Source: Alphaproteobacteria bacterium (lineage in GTDB: Bacteria; Pseudomonadota; Alphaproteobacteria; Bin95). Taken from it: a DNA stretch of 64,000 bases. The notes under the pieces are model-generated. The model was not told the DNA's origin. It saw only the letters and a list, made by a program, of their open reading frames with translations, and ran no database searches. The translations under genes were made by a program, and so were the position numbers. Below are positions 60,809 through 64,000 of the stretch, in pieces. The DNA lies in contig JACKII010000006.1 in NCBI GenBank assembly GCA_020638555.1, positions 186,001 to 250,000 of the forward strand. Direction: 5' to 3'. The first letter of the stretch is position 1. Every line of letters begins with the position of its first letter.

Positions 60809-60838
60809 GGTGCGATTGAACGAGAAGATGCGGCGCGG

Positions 60839-62029
60839 CTAGACCGTGCCCTTGTCGTGCATGGCCTGGATGGTGGCGGCGTCATAGCCGAGGTCGGCCA
60901 GGATGGCGTCCGTATGCTCGCCCTGTTCCGGCGTGGCGGTGCGGATCTGGTGCGGGGTGCGCGACAGGCGGATGGCCTGGTTGACCACGCCGAATTCGCC
61001 AAGCCGCGGGTGCTGGATCGGCGTCGCCATTTGCAGGTGCTTGACCTGCGGGTCGGCGAACATCTGCTCCATGTTGTAGATCGGGCCGCAGGGCACGCCC
61101 TTTTCCTCGAACAGCTCGACCCAGTGATTGCTGGGCTGGTGCTGCGTCACCGCGGCGATGACCGCGTTCATCTCCTTGCGGTTCTTCGAGCGCTTGGCGG
61201 CCGTGTCGAAGCGCTCGTCCGTGATCCACTCCGGATGGCCGATGGCGTGGCAGAAACGCTCGTAGATCGGGCCGCCGGCGACCGCGATGTTGATGTGGCC
61301 GTCGGAGGTGGGAAAGACGCCGGTCGGGATGCTGGTCGGGTGGTCGTTGCCGGCGGAGACCGGCACTTCGCCCTCTTTCAGATAGCGTGCGGCCTGGAAG
61401 TCCAGCATCTGGATCTGTGCCTGGAGGAGCGACGTGGTCACCCACTGGCCCTTGCCGGACTGCTCGCGCTCCAGCAGCGCCAGCAGGATGCCCTGGGCGC
61501 AGAACATGCCGGCGCAGAGGTCGGCAATCGGGATGCCGGCGCGCATCGGGCCGCCGCCGACCTCGCCGGTGATCGACATGATGCCGCCCATGCCCTGGGC
61601 GATCTGGTCGAAGCCGGGCCGGTCGCGATAGGGGCCGTCCTCGCCGAAGCCGGAGATCGAGCCCAGGATGATGCGCGGGTTGACCTTGGCGAGGCTGTCA
61701 TAGTCGATGCCGAGCCGGTATTTCACGTCGGCGCGGTAGTTCTCCACCACCACGTCCGCGTCCTGCACCAGTTTCATGAACACTTCCAGGCCCTGCGGGT
61801 CTTTCAGGTTCAAGGTCAGCGAGCGCTTGTTGCGGTGCAGGTTCTGGAAATCCGAGCCGTCGCGCGAGCCGCCGAGGCCCTCCTTGCCGTCGGGCGGGCT
61901 TTCCACCTTGATCACGTCCGCACCCCAGTCGGCGAGCTGGCGCACGCAGGTGGGGCCGGCGCGGACGCGGGTCAGGTCGAGCACTTTGAAACGCGAGAGC
62001 GGCAGGCCGGTGGTGGCGGTCGCGGGCAT
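60839..62029 (-). CDS. CaiB/BaiF family CoA transferase
   Basis: 396 residues from ATG 62029. The family III CoA-transferase fold shows VLDLTRVRAGPTCVRQLADW near the start, then ADVIKVESP, NKRSLTLNLKDPQGLEVF, and the catalytic Asp region IPIADLCAGMFCAQGILLAL. It moves CoA between carboxylic acids (for example carnitine, oxalate or bile acids). The enoyl-CoA hydratase gene lies 147 bases downstream on the same strand. Substrate not determined. Confidence 0.92.
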   Translation of the reverse strand: MPATATTGLPLSRFKVLDLTRVRAGPTCVRQLADWGADVIKVESPPDGKEGLGGSRDGSDFQNLHRNKRSLTLNLKDPQGLEVFMKLVQDADVVVENYRADVKYRLGIDYDSLAKVNPRIILGSISGFGEDGPYRDRPGFDQIAQGMGGIMSITGEVGGGPMRAGIPIADLCAGMFCAQGILLALLEREQSGKGQWVTTSLLQAQIQMLDFQAARYLKEGEVPVSAGNDHPTSIPTGVFPTSDGHINIAVAGGPIYERFCHAIGHPEWITDERFDTAAKRSKNRKEMNAVIAAVTQHQPSNHWVELFEEKGVPCGPIYNMEQMFADPQVKHLQMATPIQHPRLGEFGVVNQAIRLSRTPHQIRTATPEQGEHTDAILADLGYDAATIQAMHDKGTV

Positions 62030-62220
62030 GGGCAGCGGGTCCTCGGGTTGGCAGCGGTGAGCGTGGCTTTCGTGATACCCCAGAGACCGCCGCACTGCCA
62101 AGCCGGCAGGCGCTTCCCTGCCGACGATTGCCCTTGACTTGACGTTAATTGCAATGACAATTCGCCCTGTACAATGTTTATGTAGTAATTAAGTGTTTCC
62201 ATTATCTCAGGAGTTTCGCC
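62030..62220. promoter_or_regulatory. divergent promoter region upstream of the DUF1326 gene
   Basis: An A+T-richer stretch at 62130-62215 between divergent starts contains TTGACTTGACG and TACAAT, which may be part of a sigma-70-type promoter toward the DUF1326 gene, though their spacing is not ideal. No exact start is claimed. Confidence 0.3.
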
Positions 62221-62820
62221 ATGGCCAATTGGTCTGCCAAGGGCACCTATATCGAAGCTTGCGACTGCGAAGCCGTCTGCCCCTGTATCTTTCTCTCCCC
62301 GCCAACCGGCGAGTCCTGCACCGTCCTGGTCGGCTGGCACGTGGACGAGGGGCAATTCGACGGCACCGACATCGCCGGCCTGAACGCGGCGCTGCTGGCC
62401 CATTCGCCCGGTCCGATGATGGAGGGCAATTGGAAGGTAGCGCTCTACACCGACGAGCGCGCCAGCGAGGCCCAGTCCCAGGCGCTGGCCGGGATTTTTT
62501 CCGGACAGGCTGGTGGCCATCTCTCCGCCCTGGGCCCGCTGATCGGCGAGGTGCTGGGCGTGCGGGCGGCCAAGATCGGGTTTTCCGGCTCGGACAAGCA
62601 GTTTTCCGTCAGCGTCGACGGCGTCGGCTCGGTCGAGATGACGGTGCTGGCCGGCCAGGGCGGCGGGCCGGTCAAGGTCAGTGGCCACCCTCTCGCCATC
62701 GCCCCCGGCGAGCCGGCGACGATTGCCCGGTCCGACAAGCTGACGGTCAACGATCACGGCCTGAGCCTGGACGTCAGCGGCCGCTCCGCCCAATTCTCGC
62801 CCTTCGCCTACGCCGCCTGA
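62221..62820 (+). CDS. DUF1326 domain-containing protein
   Basis: 199 residues. The family mark ACDCEAVCPCIF near residues 14-25 has three closely spaced cysteines (CDC...CPC), possibly a metal or redox site. The rest is beta-rich (VLVGWHVDEGQFDGTDIAGL, KVALYTDERAS) with HLSALGPLIGEVLG in the middle. No function is established for the family. The gene has AGGAG about 6 bases before the ATG and is followed by a strong hairpin. Confidence 0.9.
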   Translation: MANWSAKGTYIEACDCEAVCPCIFLSPPTGESCTVLVGWHVDEGQFDGTDIAGLNAALLAHSPGPMMEGNWKVALYTDERASEAQSQALAGIFSGQAGGHLSALGPLIGEVLGVRAAKIGFSGSDKQFSVSVDGVGSVEMTVLAGQGGGPVKVSGHPLAIAPGEPATIARSDKLTVNDHGLSLDVSGRSAQFSPFAYAA

Positions 62821-62827
62821 TCACGGC

Positions 62828-62859
62828 CTTGGCGGGCGCTCTTGCGAGCGCCCGCCAAG
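62828..62859 (+). terminator. perfect 14-bp hairpin after the DUF1326 gene
   Basis: CTTGGCGGGCGCTC (62828-62841) pairs perfectly with GAGCGCCCGCCAAG (62846-62859) around TTGC. It starts 8 bases after the stop codon. There is no T-run, so it may work with Rho or protect the mRNA end. The 320 bases up to 63179 hold no convincing gene; they become A+T-rich at 63110-63165, where the promoter of the next gene may lie. Confidence 0.55.
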
Positions 62860-63179
62860 GGTGAAAGCACGAGACGGGTTTGCGTCGCTGTCGGAATTTG
62901 GTGTTCAATCCCGGCCTCATACGCGGGCCGCGTCATCTCAGACTTGGCGCGCTTTCGGTCCTGGTTTACCCCCTCTCCCGCGCAAGCGGGGCTGGTGAGC
63001 CAGCTGGAAAAAAAAACCGCTCTAGCACGCCAGGGCACAGAATTCCGCACAGTCCCTGCTGGTGGGCGGTATCATTCCTGGGCATCCCATCCCCCACCCT
63101 CTCGACAATGATGGTTGACGCATAATTATTTGATGTCAATAAGTTGCGTTTAAATCTGAATGTCAGAGAAGCCAGTGAA

Positions 63180-64000
63180 ATGACGACCGCATTTTTCCGG
63201 ACCGGGACTCCCAGCGATCTCGCAACCATGATCAACTGGGCTGCCGACGAGGGCTGGAACCCGGGGCTGGACGACGCAAACCCCTTTTTTGCAAGCGACC
63301 CAGACGGGTTCTTCGTCGCGGAGATGGACAACCGCTCGGTCGCCTCGATTTCCGTGGTCAACCATAATGCGGATTTTGCATTTCTCGGCTTCTATATCTG
63401 TCATCCCGACTATCGCGGTCAGGGTATCGGGATGGGCTTGTGGACCCATGCGATGGCCCATGCGGGGAACCGAACGGTCGGGCTTGACGGCGTTGCCGAC
63501 CAAGAAGCGAACTACGCCAAATCTGGTTTTGTCCGCACGGGTGCGTCAATGCGGATGGCGGGTTCGCTTTCCCCCCAGGACGATGCCCGAGTCAGGCGGA
63601 TGCAGGACGGCGATCTGGATCGCCTGTTGATGCTGGACGCCAAGGCAAACGGATTTTCCCGACCGGGATTTCTGACGTCGTGGCTCGCCGAAACGCAGAG
63701 CCGACGGAGCGTGGTGCTCGGGGATGCCGATGACATCACGGGCTTCGCGACACTGCGGCGATGCCGCGAAGGGGTCAAGATCGGCCCTATTGTTGCGCCA
63801 ACCGCAGAGGATGCGCTGTGCCTGGTGCGCGCCGGCCTGGCATTGCTCCCCGCGGACCCTGTCATCATCGACGTGCCCTCGGAGAACAGCGCGTTCCTCT
63901 CTGCACTTCAAGCGCGAGGCTTCAACGACACCTTCGCGACCGCACGCATGTATCGCGGGGCACCGCCGCAGCGGTCCAGCTTGCTACAGGCCATTGCGAC
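63180..64000 (+). CDS. GNAT family N-acetyltransferase, two-domain (3' end outside window)
   Basis: The frame opens at ATG 63180 and runs off the right end after at least 273 codons. The N-terminal GNAT domain has the acetyl-CoA loop RGQGIGMGLW at about residues 81-90, after FYICHPDY. A second domain follows (SWLAETQSRRSVVLGDADDI, then VKIGPIVAPTAEDALCLV and LPADPVIIDVPSENSAFLSA), the layout of YitH-like double acetyltransferases. It probably acetylates a small molecule in the cytoplasm; the target is unknown. The start has only a weak AGAGAAG upstream. Confidence 0.88.
   Translation, partial: MTTAFFRTGTPSDLATMINWAADEGWNPGLDDANPFFASDPDGFFVAEMDNRSVASISVVNHNADFAFLGFYICHPDYRGQGIGMGLWTHAMAHAGNRTVGLDGVADQEANYAKSGFVRTGASMRMAGSLSPQDDARVRRMQDGDLDRLLMLDAKANGFSRPGFLTSWLAETQSRRSVVLGDADDITGFATLRRCREGVKIGPIVAPTAEDALCLVRAGLALLPADPVIIDVPSENSAFLSALQARGFNDTFATARMYRGAPPQRSSLLQAIA

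Overview
The window is G+C-rich DNA from an alphaproteobacterium, probably Rhodospirillales-like. Pointers are the gyrA-coaD order, a cyoABCD ubiquinol oxidase, the CobS/CobT cobaltochelatase pair beside a J-domain gene, and many acyl-CoA, CaiB and monooxygenase genes. I cannot name a genus from sequence alone.

Layout. 1-5.5 kb is a housekeeping block on the + strand: gyrA (3' part), coaD, a dihydroorotase-like gene, metG, tatD. A tRNA-Ser(UGA) at 5624-5713 is the left end of an integrated element of about 8.8 kb that ends at a 14-bp copy of the tRNA 3' end at 14526-14539. The element carries a tyrosine integrase, an AlpA-type regulator, a Toprim primase, a DUF927 helicase, an HK97-type capsid gene, an HTH regulator, several unknown small genes, and a 192-bp cluster of 12 GTGGGAC heptamers placed with exact mirror symmetry. 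It resembles a phage satellite more than a whole prophage. 14.5-21.4 kb holds cyoDCBA, a small cytochrome c, and pta-ackA. 21.4-30.5 kb holds a metallo-beta-lactamase-fold hydrolase flanked by two different 16-bp tandem repeats, then enoyl-CoA hydratase, acyl-CoA dehydrogenase, Baeyer-Villiger-type monooxygenase and ThDP-enzyme genes. 30.5-32.7 kb is an A+T-richer accessory patch: a membrane protein, a broken ImmA/IrrE peptidase gene and a Beta-family protein. 32.7-41.1 kb returns to ordinary metabolism (argJ, mutT, a cysteine synthase, a dehydrogenase, a TauD-type dioxygenase) and a ParDE toxin-antitoxin pair.

The most striking locus is 41.3-44.3 kb on the - strand: an alpha/beta hydrolase, a thioredoxin-like fusion protein and a UGSC-family protein. 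The UGSC gene reads through an in-frame TGA at 41610-41612, followed by a hairpin with the geometry of a bacterial SECIS element, so it is very probably a selenoprotein. From about 43.1 to 47.4 kb, genes on both strands (hydrolase, flavin-dependent monooxygenase, BMP-type lipoprotein, SDR) carry about 15 single-base frameshifts, mostly lost bases in short runs. This may be local sequence error or real decay.

48.3-64 kb contains cobT, cobS and a J-domain gene, a class III aminotransferase, a B12-binding radical SAM protein, a quinone-oxidoreductase-like gene, an acyl-CoA synthetase, an unusual SH3-domain protein with an N-terminus like those of DUF4157/eCIS-associated proteins, a second enoyl-CoA hydratase with a CaiB-type CoA transferase, a DUF1326 protein, and a GNAT acetyltransferase that runs off the right end. 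Two families of intergenic inverted repeats recur between the metabolic genes.
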